Notes: a model not told the origin generated them from the letters alone. A stretch of DNA of 64,000 nucleotides from Streptomyces caniscabiei (GCF_014930365.1 NZ_JABXWI010000003.1:248001-312000); one strand, 5' to 3'; counted from the first letter of the stretch, positions 17,939-26,251 are shown. Numbers and translations: made by a program.

Positions 17939-19192
17939 GTGGGTCTGCTGTCGGAGCTCGGATATCCCACGGTGGCCGAACTGGAGTCGGCCGCGAGAAC
18001 CCTGACGGCCCGCCGGCCGGGGCTCTGCGCGCTGCGGAACATCGGCTTCTCCCGCGCCGGCCGCCCGCTGCGGCTGCTGTCGGTGGGGCACGCGAGACAC
18101 GCCGTCCTGGTCGTCGCGGGCGCCCACGCCAATGAGCCCACCGGCGGCTCCACGGTGCTCGCCCTGGCCGAACGGGTCGCACGGGAGCGGCGGTTGCGGT
18201 CCGACGTGTCCTGGCACTTCGTGCTCTGCGCGGACCCGGACGGGGCGAGTCTGCACACCACTCCCCTGCCGCGCACGCTCCTCGACTACCACCTCGGGTT
18301 CTTCCGGCCGGCCGGCCCCGAGCAGCCGGAGTGGTCGCCGTCCGTGCTGCCGCCGGACCGGCTGCCGCCCGAGACGCGCGCCCTGCTGGGGGTGCTGGAC
18401 GAGCTGCGGCCCTATCTCCAGGTGACCCTGCACGGCACCGATCTGGGCGGCAGCTGGGTGCAGTTGACGAAGGACGTGCCGGGGCTCGCCGAGCCGTTCG
18501 CCAAGTCCGCGGCCGAGCTGGGCATACCGGTGGAGCGAGGCGCGTCCGACGCCGCGGGCTGGCCCGTCTCCGGGCCCGGGGTGTTCGTGATGCCGCGCCC
18601 GGGCGGTGTCCCGGCGTACCCGAGCCTGCCGGACGACGCCCGGCACAGCACCTGGTACCACGCCCACCGGTACGGCGGTCTGACGGCGGTCGTCGAGGTG
18701 CCGATGTGGGCGAGCGACCTGGTGGACGACACCGCCCCGCACCCGGCCCCGGCGGCGGCGCTGCGGCACCTGGCCCGGCGGCTCGTGACGGACGCGGGCC
18801 GGGTGGAGCGGGTCCTCGCCGAGGCGCTGCCCCGGCTGCCGGGCCCCGAGGGACCGCTGCTGCGGGCGGCCCGGTGGGCGCTGGCGCTGGTGCCGGGGCT
18901 GGCCCGGGACTGGCGGGACGGGCCGCCACCGGATCTGTCGACGGCGTACGTGGGGAGTGTGGACGCCTTCGGGCGGCGGCTGCCGCTGCGGGCGGCGGCG
19001 ATGCTGCTGCGGGTGCTGAGGGAGGCCGACGACCCGGGGGCGCCCCTCCTGGAGGAGTGGGTCACGGAGTGGTGCGAGTCCTTCGCCGACCGGTTCCGCG
19101 CACGGTGGGTGCCGGTGGGCGACCAGGTCGAGCACCAGGCTCGTACGGTGTTGGCGACGGCGGCGTACGCGCGGGGGAACGCGGGGACCTGA
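17939..19192 (+). CDS. M14-type zinc carboxypeptidase-like protein
   Basis: A 417-residue protein with the metallocarboxypeptidase M14 core: zinc ligands H63 and E66 in AGAHANEPTGG, a third ligand His in VTLHGTDLGG, and the catalytic Glu in VVEVPMW. No signal peptide is visible, so it appears cytoplasmic. A GTG at 17939, preceded by a GGGACGGGG tract, is chosen because it aligns with the N-terminus of the paralog at 19615-21090; GTG 17804 or ATG 17816 would add 45 or 41 low-complexity residues. The paralog faces it with an inhibitor gene in between. The substrate is unknown. Confidence 0.82.
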   Translation: MGLLSELGYPTVAELESAARTLTARRPGLCALRNIGFSRAGRPLRLLSVGHARHAVLVVAGAHANEPTGGSTVLALAERVARERRLRSDVSWHFVLCADPDGASLHTTPLPRTLLDYHLGFFRPAGPEQPEWSPSVLPPDRLPPETRALLGVLDELRPYLQVTLHGTDLGGSWVQLTKDVPGLAEPFAKSAAELGIPVERGASDAAGWPVSGPGVFVMPRPGGVPAYPSLPDDARHSTWYHAHRYGGLTAVVEVPMWASDLVDDTAPHPAPAAALRHLARRLVTDAGRVERVLAEALPRLPGPEGPLLRAARWALALVPGLARDWRDGPPPDLSTAYVGSVDAFGRRLPLRAAAMLLRVLREADDPGAPLLEEWVTEWCESFADRFRARWVPVGDQVEHQARTVLATAAYARGNAGT

Positions 19193-19210
19193 GGGCGCCG
19201 GGTGTGACCG

Positions 19211-19618
19211 TCAGTCCGTCATGGCGAACACCGCCCCCGTGCGGGCCGCCATCACGCACGCGTTGGCGAAGGTCTGTTCGTAGGCGACCTGGCGGCCACC
19301 CCACTGGCCCTCCGCCGTGGCCCGTACGGGGGCGTAGATCTCGGTGCAGATGGCGTTCCGGTGGGGGATGCGGGCGATGTCGCCGTCGCTCCGGCGGAGC
19401 TCCGCGCAGGCCTGGGTGGCACGGCCGTGGCCCTGGGGCGGATCGCACAGGAGGAGGGTGCCGCGGGTGTCGGAGGAGCGGGCGTCGCCCCGGGTGAGGG
19501 TGACGTAGAGCCAGTCGCTCTGGACGGCGGTCGTCCGGTCGGGGGCCGAGGCGCCGAGGGTGAGGAGGGCGAGGGCGGCGAGCAGGCAGCCGCGTACGGC
19601 ATGGGTGGGGTTCGTCAT
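19211..19618 (-). CDS. Subtilisin inhibitor-like (SSI family) secreted protein, Glu at P1
   Basis: A 135-residue member of the Streptomyces subtilisin inhibitor family. There is a signal peptide to about residue 25, the LYVTLTRGD strand, and four cysteines (58, 71, 91, 121) matching the two SSI disulfides. The reactive loop is NAICTEIYAPV: by alignment with SSI (CPMVYDP) the P1 residue is Glu93, not Met or Lys. C-terminal ANACVMAARTGAVFAM matches the family. ATG 19618 overlaps the stop of the upstream M14 gene (ATGA), so the inhibitor is translationally coupled to it. Target proteases are unknown; Glu at P1 suggests a glutamate-specific protease. Confidence 0.88.
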   Translation of the reverse strand: MTNPTHAVRGCLLAALALLTLGASAPDRTTAVQSDWLYVTLTRGDARSSDTRGTLLLCDPPQGHGRATQACAELRRSDGDIARIPHRNAICTEIYAPVRATAEGQWGGRQVAYEQTFANACVMAARTGAVFAMTD

Positions 19619-21090
19619 TCCCGGTGCATCGGCACGGCGGGCTCGGAACTCCATCCCTGCTCACCCGAATGGGAGTCCGCACGGCTGTCCGGACGGGTGT
19701 CCGCACGGCTGTCCGGACAGGGCGCCTGCGGGGCGGGGCCCGGCCGCTGCCCGCGCCCGGCCGCCAGTTCGAACGCGGCGAGGACGACGCGGGCCTGGTA
19801 CTCGGCCTGGCGGGCGACGGGGATCCAGCGGGCCCCGTAGCCGTCGCGGTAGTCGGCGCACCACTCGTCGATCAGCCGGTCCAGCTCGGGCAAAGCGCCC
19901 GCCGGGTCGTGCCCGGCACGGGTCACCAGCTGGCGCAGCAGTCCGGCGGTGCGCAGGGCGACCCGGCGGCCGGAGATGGCGAGGGTGGTGAGCCGGGCGG
20001 TGTCGAGCGGGGGCAGCGGCCGAGCGGCCCCGTCGTGGACGTCGGGGTCCCAGGAGTCGGCGAGGCCCGGCCCGACCAGGACGTAGTCGTCGACCGGGGC
20101 GAGGAGCCGGGCCGCGTCCGGGGCGCCGCCGACCGAGGGCCGGACGCGGGCGAGAAGGTCCTCCAGGAGCCGGGTGTCATGGCGCAGGGCACGGCTGACG
20201 GTGCGCAGCACGGCGTCGGCGTCGGGTGCCGGGGAGGCGTCCTCGACGGCGGTCACGCCCCACATGGGCGCCTCGACGACGGCGGTGACCGTGCCGTGGC
20301 GGTGCGGGTGGAACCAGGTGGACTCGACGGCCGCCTCGGTGATGGCGGCGGCCAGGTCGCCCCGGCGCGGCGGCGGGATGCGGTAGACGGCGGGGCCGAG
20401 GCAGGGCCAGTACAGCGTGTCGTACGGCTTCAGCTCGCGCGGGATGCCGAGGCGGGCGGCGATACGGGCGACGCGCTCGGCGAGGCCCGGCAGGTCCCGG
20501 GTCAGTTCGACGAAGCCGCCGCCGACGTCGACGCCGTGCAGCGAGCACTGGAAGAAGGGCCGCAGTTCGTCCTGGAGGTCGAGCAGGGCGCGGGTCTCCG
20601 GCAGCACGGCGCCGGCCGCGCCGTCGGGCAGCCACTCGGGCTGTTCCAGGAACCCGGGGCGGAAGAAGTGCCGGAAGTGGTGGCCGAGGGTGTACGGGCC
20701 GCGCAGCCAGCCCTCGTTGCGGCGGGAGCCGTCGGGGTCGAGGCTCAGCAGCAGGTTCCAGGTGGTGTCGGCGGCCTCGCTCAACCGGGGGTCGGCCAGG
20801 GCCCGTTCGGCGAGCCTGAGGACGGTGGCGCCGCCCACGGGCTCGTTGGCGTGCGGGCCGGCGACGATCAGGGTGTGGCGGCTGCCGTGTCCGACGGAGA
20901 GCAACCACATCGGTGTGCCCGCCCGTGAGGTGCCCACGCGGCGCAGTCGGGCGCGGTGCGGATGGCGGGCGACGAGGGCGGCCGCGCGGGCGGACAACTC
21001 GTCCACGGTCGGGTAGCGGAGGAGTGGCGGCAGGGCACACCTCCACGAATGTGGTGCCGTCGGTTCACCTGGTGTGCATGGTGTAAGCAC
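19615..21090 (-). CDS. M14-type zinc carboxypeptidase-like protein, paralog
   Basis: A 491-residue paralog of the protein at 17939-19192, sharing LLSVGH, VAG-HANEP-GG-TVL and ETRALL-DELRP segments. Zinc ligands are H80 and E83, the third His is in CSLHGVDVGGG, and the catalytic Glu is in VVEAPMW. The C-terminus has a charged repeat (PDSRADTRPDSRADSH). The GTG at 21090 is the longest start. A CTG at 21033, with GGAGG upstream, would begin exactly where homology starts, and a TTGACG element at 21119-21114 would put transcription start just inside the longer form, so the true start may be shorter. Co-transcribed with the SSI-family gene. Confidence 0.82.
   Translation of the reverse strand: MLTPCTPGEPTAPHSWRCALPPLLRYPTVDELSARAAALVARHPHRARLRRVGTSRAGTPMWLLSVGHGSRHTLIVAGPHANEPVGGATVLRLAERALADPRLSEAADTTWNLLLSLDPDGSRRNEGWLRGPYTLGHHFRHFFRPGFLEQPEWLPDGAAGAVLPETRALLDLQDELRPFFQCSLHGVDVGGGFVELTRDLPGLAERVARIAARLGIPRELKPYDTLYWPCLGPAVYRIPPPRRGDLAAAITEAAVESTWFHPHRHGTVTAVVEAPMWGVTAVEDASPAPDADAVLRTVSRALRHDTRLLEDLLARVRPSVGGAPDAARLLAPVDDYVLVGPGLADSWDPDVHDGAARPLPPLDTARLTTLAISGRRVALRTAGLLRQLVTRAGHDPAGALPELDRLIDEWCADYRDGYGARWIPVARQAEYQARVVLAAFELAAGRGQRPGPAPQAPCPDSRADTRPDSRADSHSGEQGWSSEPAVPMHRE
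19675..19720. repeat. Two tandem 22-bp copies in the 3' end of the M14 gene
   Basis: GTCCGCACGGCTGTCCGGAC plus two bases occurs at 19675-19696 and 19699-19720 (period 24 bp). On the coding strand it yields the repeated Pro-Asp-Ser-Arg-Ala-Asp tail of the carboxypeptidase-like protein. Confidence 0.8.
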
Positions 21091-21199
21091 AGTCAGTCAT
21101 GGCCGAGAACCTACGTCAACACCCCGGAACGGAAGGAAAGTTGACAAACTCGCAGGGTAAATCCCAGGCCAGAGCTTTGCCGCGGGGTCGGTCACAAGG

Positions 21200-21751
21200 T
21201 CACTGCGAGGAGAGACGGAACACCATGCGGCCGAAACTCACCTGATCGCCGTCGCGGACGACTGCCGCGCCGATCACCCGACGGCCGTTGACGGTGGTGC
21301 CGTTGGTGGAGCCGAGGTCACGCAGGATCCACAGGCCGCCCTGCCGGCTCAGCTCGGCGTGCACCCGGGAGACCGTCTCGTGGCTGAGCCGGAGCCCGTT
21401 CGCCGGGTCGCGGCCTATGCGCAGGGCGTGGCCGCCCGCCGGGTGCGGCAGCTGGAGCTTGGGGAGCCGCTCGGCCTGCCAGGCCCGGCGCAGCTTCACA
21501 CCGAAACCGGAGACCGCCCCGACGGTGCCGAGCACCAGCCGGGACCAGCGGTTCTCGACGGGCAGGTCGGCGGTGAGCGCGGCGAGTTCGTCGGAGCGGC
21601 GGGCGGTGAGCGCCAGCTCCATCCGCCGGATGAACGTGTCGTGCGACAGGCGGCCCAGCGCGACGCCGTCACGGAGCACCCTCAGCGCGCGGTCGCGCTC
21701 CGCGTCCGACAGCCGCGCGGGGTACGTGTGGAACTCGAAGGACGACGTCAC
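21200..21751 (-). CDS. DUF1707 and FHA domain protein
   Basis: A 183-residue protein. Residues about 14-65 form a DUF1707 domain (SDAERDRALRVLRDGVALGRL), then a linker, then a C-terminal FHA domain: IGRDPANGLRLS, the phosphothreonine-contacting SRVHAEL, and DLGSTNGTTVNG. FHA domains bind phosphothreonine, so it probably reads Ser/Thr kinase signals. The GTG at 21751 starts the DUF1707 signature. It diverges from treZ with about 225 bp between starts. No kinase or phosphatase gene is adjacent. Confidence 0.9.
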   Translation of the reverse strand: MTSSFEFHTYPARLSDAERDRALRVLRDGVALGRLSHDTFIRRMELALTARRSDELAALTADLPVENRWSRLVLGTVGAVSGFGVKLRRAWQAERLPKLQLPHPAGGHALRIGRDPANGLRLSHETVSRVHAELSRQGGLWILRDLGSTNGTTVNGRRVIGAAVVRDGDQVSFGRMVFRLSSQ

Positions 21752-21976
21752 GCTGGTGATTGTCGGTCAGCGAGGTGGGAGGTGTCCAGACAACCCGTGA
21801 ACGGTGACCATCCGCGGACATGCGGGCGGACCTGCGGGAGACATGCGGGAGGGCGCCACGACTCGCGCGGTGAAAAGCACCGATCCGAGCGCGCGCCGAT
21901 CTCGTTTGCCGCACGATGGACGAGTAACCCCCTGACTACCCAGGACCACGACCGGCAGCCGAGGGAGAACCGTTCC

Positions 21977-23722
21977 GTGCAGTTCGAGGTGTGGGCACCG
22001 CAGGCCGACCGACTGACCCTCCACCGAGCGGGCGCCACGCACGCCATGGAACGCGACCCGGAGCGGCCGGGCTGGTGGACCACCGAGGCGGAGGCCGAGG
22101 ACGGCACCCGGTACGGCTTCGCCGTCGACGACGGCCCGGTGCGCCCCGACCCGCGCTCGCGCCGCCAGCCGGACGGCCCCGACGGACTGAGCGCGGTCGT
22201 CGACCACGGGCGGTACACCTGGCGTGCGGAGTGGGCCGGACGCGGACTGCCGGGCGCGGTCCTCTACGAGCTGCACATCGGCACGTACACCCCCGAGGGC
22301 ACCCTGGACGCGGCGGCCGCCCGCCTCGGTCACCTCGTCGAACTGGGCGTCACCCACGTCGAGTTGATGCCGCTGTGCCCCTTCCCCGGGACGCACGGCT
22401 GGGGTTACGAGGGCGTCTCGCTGTGGGCCGTCCACGAACCGTACGGCGGTCCCGAGGCCCTGAAGCGCTTCGTGGACGCGGCACACGGGCTGGGCCTCGG
22501 GGTGGTCCTCGACGTCGTGCACAACCATCTGGGCCCCTCCGGCAACTATCTGCCCGTCTTCGGGCCGTACTTCACCGAGCGGCACCACACGCCGTGGGGC
22601 GCGGCGGTCAATCTGGACGCGCCCGGCTCGGACGACGTGCGGGCGTACTTCCTGCAGAGCGCGCTCGCCTGGCTGCGCGACTACCGGCTGGACGGGCTGC
22701 GGCTGGACGCGGTCCACGCGCTCAGGGACACCCGCGCCCTGCACTTCCTGGAGGAGCTGTCGGCGGCGGTGGACGCGTTCGCCGAGGAGGTGCGCCGGCC
22801 GCTGTTCCTGATCGCCGAGTCGGACCTCAACGACCCGCGCCTCGTCACCCCCCGCGCGCAGGGCGGACTGGGCCTGCACGCCCAGTGGAACGACGACTTC
22901 CACCACGCCCTGCACACCACGCTGACCGGTGAGTCCCAGGGCTACTACGCGGACTTCGCGCAGGCCGGTCCGGCGGGCCTGGCGAAGACCCTGACCGGCG
23001 GCTTCTTCCACGACGGCACGTACTCGTCCTTCCGGGAGCGCCGCCACGGCCGCCCCCTGGACCGTACGAGCGTCTCCGCGCACCGGCTGCTGGGCTACAC
23101 CCAGACCCACGACCAGATCGGCAACCGCGCCCAGGGTGACCGTCTCGCGGCGACCCTCTCCCCCGGTCTGCTGGCCTGCGCGGCGGCGCTCGCGCTCACC
23201 GGGCCGTTCACGCCCATGCTCTTCATGGGCGAGGAATGGGCCGCGTCCACACCCTGGCAGTTCTTCACCGACCACACCGATCCGGAACTCGCGGAGGCCG
23301 TACGGCGGGGCCGGCGCCGGGAGTTCGCGGAGCACGGCTGGGCCGAGGAGGACGTCCCCGACCCGCAGGACCCGGCGACCCGCGACCGCTCCTGCCTCGA
23401 CTGGTCCGAACCCGAACGCGAGCCCCACGCCCGCGTCCTGTCGTGGTACCGCGCCCTCATCGCCCTGCGCCACTCCCTCCCCGACCTCTCCGACCCCGAC
23501 CTCTCCGACGTCAAGGTCGCCTTCGACGAGGAGACCCGCTGGTTCGGCTTCCGCCGGGGCGACGTCCTCGTGGCCCTGAACCTGGGCACGAAGACAGCGA
23601 CCGTCCCCCTGGGCGTGCCGCACGCCCGCGTACTGGCGTCCTGGGATCCGGTACAGCCACCGGAAGCCGACGGAGTCCTCACCCTCCCCGCGGAGTCGTG
23701 CACGGTCCTGACAGACGCGTGA
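21977..23722 (+). CDS. treZ: Malto-oligosyltrehalose trehalohydrolase TreZ
   Basis: A 581-residue GH13 enzyme that releases trehalose from maltooligosyltrehalose. VQFEVWAPQAD opens the N-terminal E-set domain; YELHIGTYTPEGT is the domain junction typical of TreZ. Catalytic residues are D244 (GLRLDAVHAL), E281 (LIAESD) and D379 (THDQIGN). The GTG at 21977 has GAGGGAGAAC upstream and starts at the conserved strand. The gene is on the same strand as glgX and treY but is separated from treY by four genes, so it needs its own promoter. Confidence 0.95.
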   Translation: MQFEVWAPQADRLTLHRAGATHAMERDPERPGWWTTEAEAEDGTRYGFAVDDGPVRPDPRSRRQPDGPDGLSAVVDHGRYTWRAEWAGRGLPGAVLYELHIGTYTPEGTLDAAAARLGHLVELGVTHVELMPLCPFPGTHGWGYEGVSLWAVHEPYGGPEALKRFVDAAHGLGLGVVLDVVHNHLGPSGNYLPVFGPYFTERHHTPWGAAVNLDAPGSDDVRAYFLQSALAWLRDYRLDGLRLDAVHALRDTRALHFLEELSAAVDAFAEEVRRPLFLIAESDLNDPRLVTPRAQGGLGLHAQWNDDFHHALHTTLTGESQGYYADFAQAGPAGLAKTLTGGFFHDGTYSSFRERRHGRPLDRTSVSAHRLLGYTQTHDQIGNRAQGDRLAATLSPGLLACAAALALTGPFTPMLFMGEEWAASTPWQFFTDHTDPELAEAVRRGRRREFAEHGWAEEDVPDPQDPATRDRSCLDWSEPEREPHARVLSWYRALIALRHSLPDLSDPDLSDVKVAFDEETRWFGFRRGDVLVALNLGTKTATVPLGVPHARVLASWDPVQPPEADGVLTLPAESCTVLTDA

Positions 23723-23758
23723 CAGCCCGCGCGCCAGGGGACGGGCCGCAGGCCCAAA

Positions 23759-23780
23759 AGGGGCGCGGGGAACCGCGCGA
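23759..23780 (-). repeat. Dispersed intergenic repeat, copy 2
   Basis: The same 22-bp core as at 15353-15374 in reverse orientation, with one substitution (GAACCG for GAACTG). It lies downstream of treZ between convergent genes. Confidence 0.85.
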
Positions 23781-23868
23781 TCAGCCCCGTGCGGCCCGCG
23801 GTCGCCGCACGACGGTCACCCCCGACCCGTCGGGCGCCCCACACCGGTCCGCGCCCCTCCTCGAATCC

Positions 23869-24807
23869 TCAATCCTCACCCCGCAGATCCGTCACCCGCT
23901 CCAGCAGAATCGGCTCCCAGGTCCGCCGCAGACGGTCACGCAGAACCGGCAGCGGCACGGCCGCGCGCCCCCGCAAACCCTCGGCGAGGCGGACGACCGT
24001 GTCGCACCGGGCCAACCACAGACCCCGCAGACAGGGACGGGCCCCGTACCCGGCCAGCGTCGCGGCGCGGACCGCGGCCGGTGACCCGACGGCCGCGGCG
24101 AGCCCGGCGATGTCCTCGGCCGGATCACCGACGGCCGCGTCGCCCCACCCGAGCACCCCCCGGACCCGACCGTCGGCGCTGACGACGAGGTGGTCCCCGG
24201 TCAGCCCACCGTGAACCAGCACGGCCGCCGGCGCCATCAACTGCGCCGCCGTCGCCGACGTCAACTGCCCGAGCCGCGCCGCGTCGAACTCGTCGGCCGC
24301 CGCGAGGTCCCGCGCGGCCCGCGCCGCCGCCCCGCGCAGCGCCTCCAGCGGGCGCGGCGCCAGCCGCGGCACCCCGAGCGGTTCGGCCTGCCGCGGCGGC
24401 ACCTCACGCAGCCCCGTGAGGAGCGCCGCCAGGTCGGCCTCGCCCACGGCGGACACCTCGTGCTCCTCGGCCGTACCCCCGACCAGCCGTGTGTCGAGCG
24501 TGTACGTGAGCCCGCCGGACCACTCCCCGTGCGCGACGCTCACCGGGACGGCGACGCCGATGTGCGGGCGGACCAGGTCCCGCAGCCGCAGTTCGCGTCG
24601 TTGCCGTCCGACGCCGTGCCGGTCGGTCGCGAGGCGCAGCACATGGCGGGTGCCGACCCACCAGGTGCCGTGCGTGTCGTCCCCGGCGACGGGCCGCACA
24701 TCGGGGCCGCCGCCGCCCTTGCCGCCGGGCTTGCCCTCCCCGTTCTTCAGCAGGGAACGGACCAGCCGGCGGACGCTGTCCGCGGTGGGTGTCGGTGCCT
24801 GGGTCAT
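23869..24807 (-). CDS. APH-fold protein lacking catalytic residues (probable pseudokinase)
   Basis: A 312-residue protein of the aminoglycoside phosphotransferase fold. The C-terminal half keeps the family pattern around VLVHGGLTGDHLVV and GVLGWGDAAVGDPAEDIA. Family members usually have HGD and a metal-binding Asp (I-D-W/F-G-D); here the catalytic Asp is Gly201 and the metal Asp is Gly220. I checked both codons in the DNA (GGG and GGG). The reading frame is intact, so it is either a non-catalytic binding protein or a gene losing function. ATG 24807 is used. It is convergent with treZ. Confidence 0.8.
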   Translation of the reverse strand: MTQAPTPTADSVRRLVRSLLKNGEGKPGGKGGGGPDVRPVAGDDTHGTWWVGTRHVLRLATDRHGVGRQRRELRLRDLVRPHIGVAVPVSVAHGEWSGGLTYTLDTRLVGGTAEEHEVSAVGEADLAALLTGLREVPPRQAEPLGVPRLAPRPLEALRGAAARAARDLAAADEFDAARLGQLTSATAAQLMAPAAVLVHGGLTGDHLVVSADGRVRGVLGWGDAAVGDPAEDIAGLAAAVGSPAAVRAATLAGYGARPCLRGLWLARCDTVVRLAEGLRGRAAVPLPVLRDRLRRTWEPILLERVTDLRGED

Positions 24808-24884
24808 GGTCGCGCCGTCGTCCGGTTCGGGAGATCTGGGGAGCGGGAGAGCGAGAGATCGCGGTCGGTCTTTCGGTCTTTCGT

Positions 24885-24906
24885 TCAGTCAGTCAGTCAG
24901 TCAGTC
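24885..24906. repeat. TCAG tetranucleotide repeat over the end of the M24 peptidase gene
   Basis: Five and a half tandem copies of TCAG. The peptidase stop codon lies inside the repeat. On the coding strand, TGAC repeated every four bases puts a TGA in each reading frame in turn. Confidence 0.9.
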
Positions 24907-26022
24907 GACCATGGCCATCTCCCGTGGGGTGTTGTTGAGCCGCCGGCCACCGTCCTCCGTCACCGTCACGATGTCCTCGATGCGGACCCCGAAACGGCCC
25001 GGCAGATAGACGCCGGGCTCGACCGAGAAGCACATGCCGGGCACCAGGGGCCGCTCCTCCCCCTCGACCATGTACGGCGGCTCGTGGGTGGTGACGCCGA
25101 TACCGTGCCCGGTGCGGTGGATGAACCGGTCGCCGTACCCGGCCTCGGTGATGACCGCGCGGGCGGCCCGGTCGACGTCCTGGCAGGCCGCGCCGGGCCG
25201 TACGGCGCGGAACCCCGCCTCCTGCGCGGCCCGTACGAGGTCGTGCACCTCCCGCTCCTCGGCGGCCGGTTCGCCGACGTGGACCGTACGCGAGGTGTCG
25301 GAGCCGTAGCCGTCCTTGAGTCCGCCGAAGTCGAGGACGACCATGTCGCCGTGCCCGATGACCCGGTCGCCCGCCTCGTGGTGCGGGTTGGCGCCGTTCG
25401 GGCCCGAGGCGACGATCGTGAAGTCCACCTGGGAGTGCCCGAACCGCCGCAGCAGATCGGCGAGATCGGCGGCGACGTCGGTCTCGCGGCGCCCGGCGAA
25501 GGGCATCTGCCGGATCTCCTCGTACGCCCGGTCGGCCGCCGCGCCCGCCGCCGCCATCCGCTCCAGCTCGGCCGCGTCCTTCACGGCCCGGAGCATGGGG
25601 AGCGCCTCGGAGAGCGCCACGTACGTGCTGTCCGGCAGCCGACGCCGCAGGCCCAGCAGGTGCAGCGCCCAGGTGTTGTCGCTGACGCCGAAGCGGCCGC
25701 GGGGGCCGAGGACGGAGACGGCCGCCTCGTAGGGGTCCTTGCCGTCGGTCCAGTCGCGCAGGGTCAGCGCGGGCCCGCCGGGCGCCTCGGCGGCGTCGGG
25801 GGCCTCCAGGGCGGGCACCACCAGCACCGGGTCCGCGTCGTCGCGCAGCACCAGCATCGTCAGCCGCTCGGTCTCGGGCGGCCGGTGCCCCGTCAGCCAC
25901 ACCAGGTCCGGGCCGGGCGCGACCAGCAGCCCGTCGAGCCCGGCGTCCGCCGCGGCCCGCGCCGCGCGCCGCATCCGGGCCCGGTAGTCGTCGGTGGTGA
26001 AGGCGGCGGGCGTGCCGGTCAT
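24901..26022 (-). CDS. M24 family Xaa-Pro aminopeptidase
   Basis: A 373-residue pita-bread-fold metallopeptidase that removes N-terminal residues before proline. All five metal ligands are present: D231 (VVLDFGG), D242 (GSDTSRTV), H306 (TGHGIGV), E335 (SVEPGVYL) and E349 (RIEDIV). The N-terminal creatinase-like domain occupies about 1-150. ATG 26022 has GGAGG at good spacing. The stop codon falls within a TCAG tandem repeat. It diverges from the metallophosphoesterase gene. Confidence 0.93.
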   Translation of the reverse strand: MTGTPAAFTTDDYRARMRRAARAAADAGLDGLLVAPGPDLVWLTGHRPPETERLTMLVLRDDADPVLVVPALEAPDAAEAPGGPALTLRDWTDGKDPYEAAVSVLGPRGRFGVSDNTWALHLLGLRRRLPDSTYVALSEALPMLRAVKDAAELERMAAAGAAADRAYEEIRQMPFAGRRETDVAADLADLLRRFGHSQVDFTIVASGPNGANPHHEAGDRVIGHGDMVVLDFGGLKDGYGSDTSRTVHVGEPAAEEREVHDLVRAAQEAGFRAVRPGAACQDVDRAARAVITEAGYGDRFIHRTGHGIGVTTHEPPYMVEGEERPLVPGMCFSVEPGVYLPGRFGVRIEDIVTVTEDGGRRLNNTPREMAMVD

Positions 26023-26162
26023 CCATGCCTCCGTGCGCTCGGGACTCCCTGGGGCTACGGGCAGCATCCTGCCCCTCCGCCGCAGCGCACGCGAGCCGAT
26101 TGGCACGTGGCGTCGACTGTCGTACGGCCCGCACCCACCCGCACCGCCCACACTCGCCCGAA

Positions 26163-26222
26163 CTAATGCTTGTGGGTTGCTTATCCATTAGAGCTAATGC
26201 TTGGATTCGAGTGTTCCATTAA
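26163..26222. promoter_or_regulatory. Two 29-bp direct repeats with mirrored CTAATG/CATTAG half-sites
   Basis: Unit 1 (26163-26191) and unit 2 (26194-26222) each read CTAATGCTTG, 11 variable bases, then TCCATTAR. The hexamers are thus CTAATG-N17-CATTAG-N2-CTAATG-N17-CATTAA, and the centre (26186-26199) is the palindrome CATTAG-AG-CTAATG. It is AT-rich against the surroundings and ends 29 bp before the metallophosphoesterase ATG, which suggests cooperative binding of a regulator over the promoter. Confidence 0.6.
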
Positions 26223-26251
26223 GGCACCGCCCCCCAAGGAGGCGTACGACG

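Noticed and set aside
21359..21976. In-frame upstream extension of treZ
   Set aside because: It overlaps the FHA gene on the other strand and has antisense-like composition; GTG 21977 has a ribosome site and fits the family start.
23869..24807. Active antibiotic phosphotransferase
   Set aside because: Both catalytic Asp positions are Gly.
26163..26222. CRISPR-like array
   Set aside because: Only two repeat units with 2 bp between them, and no cas genes; an operator explains it better.
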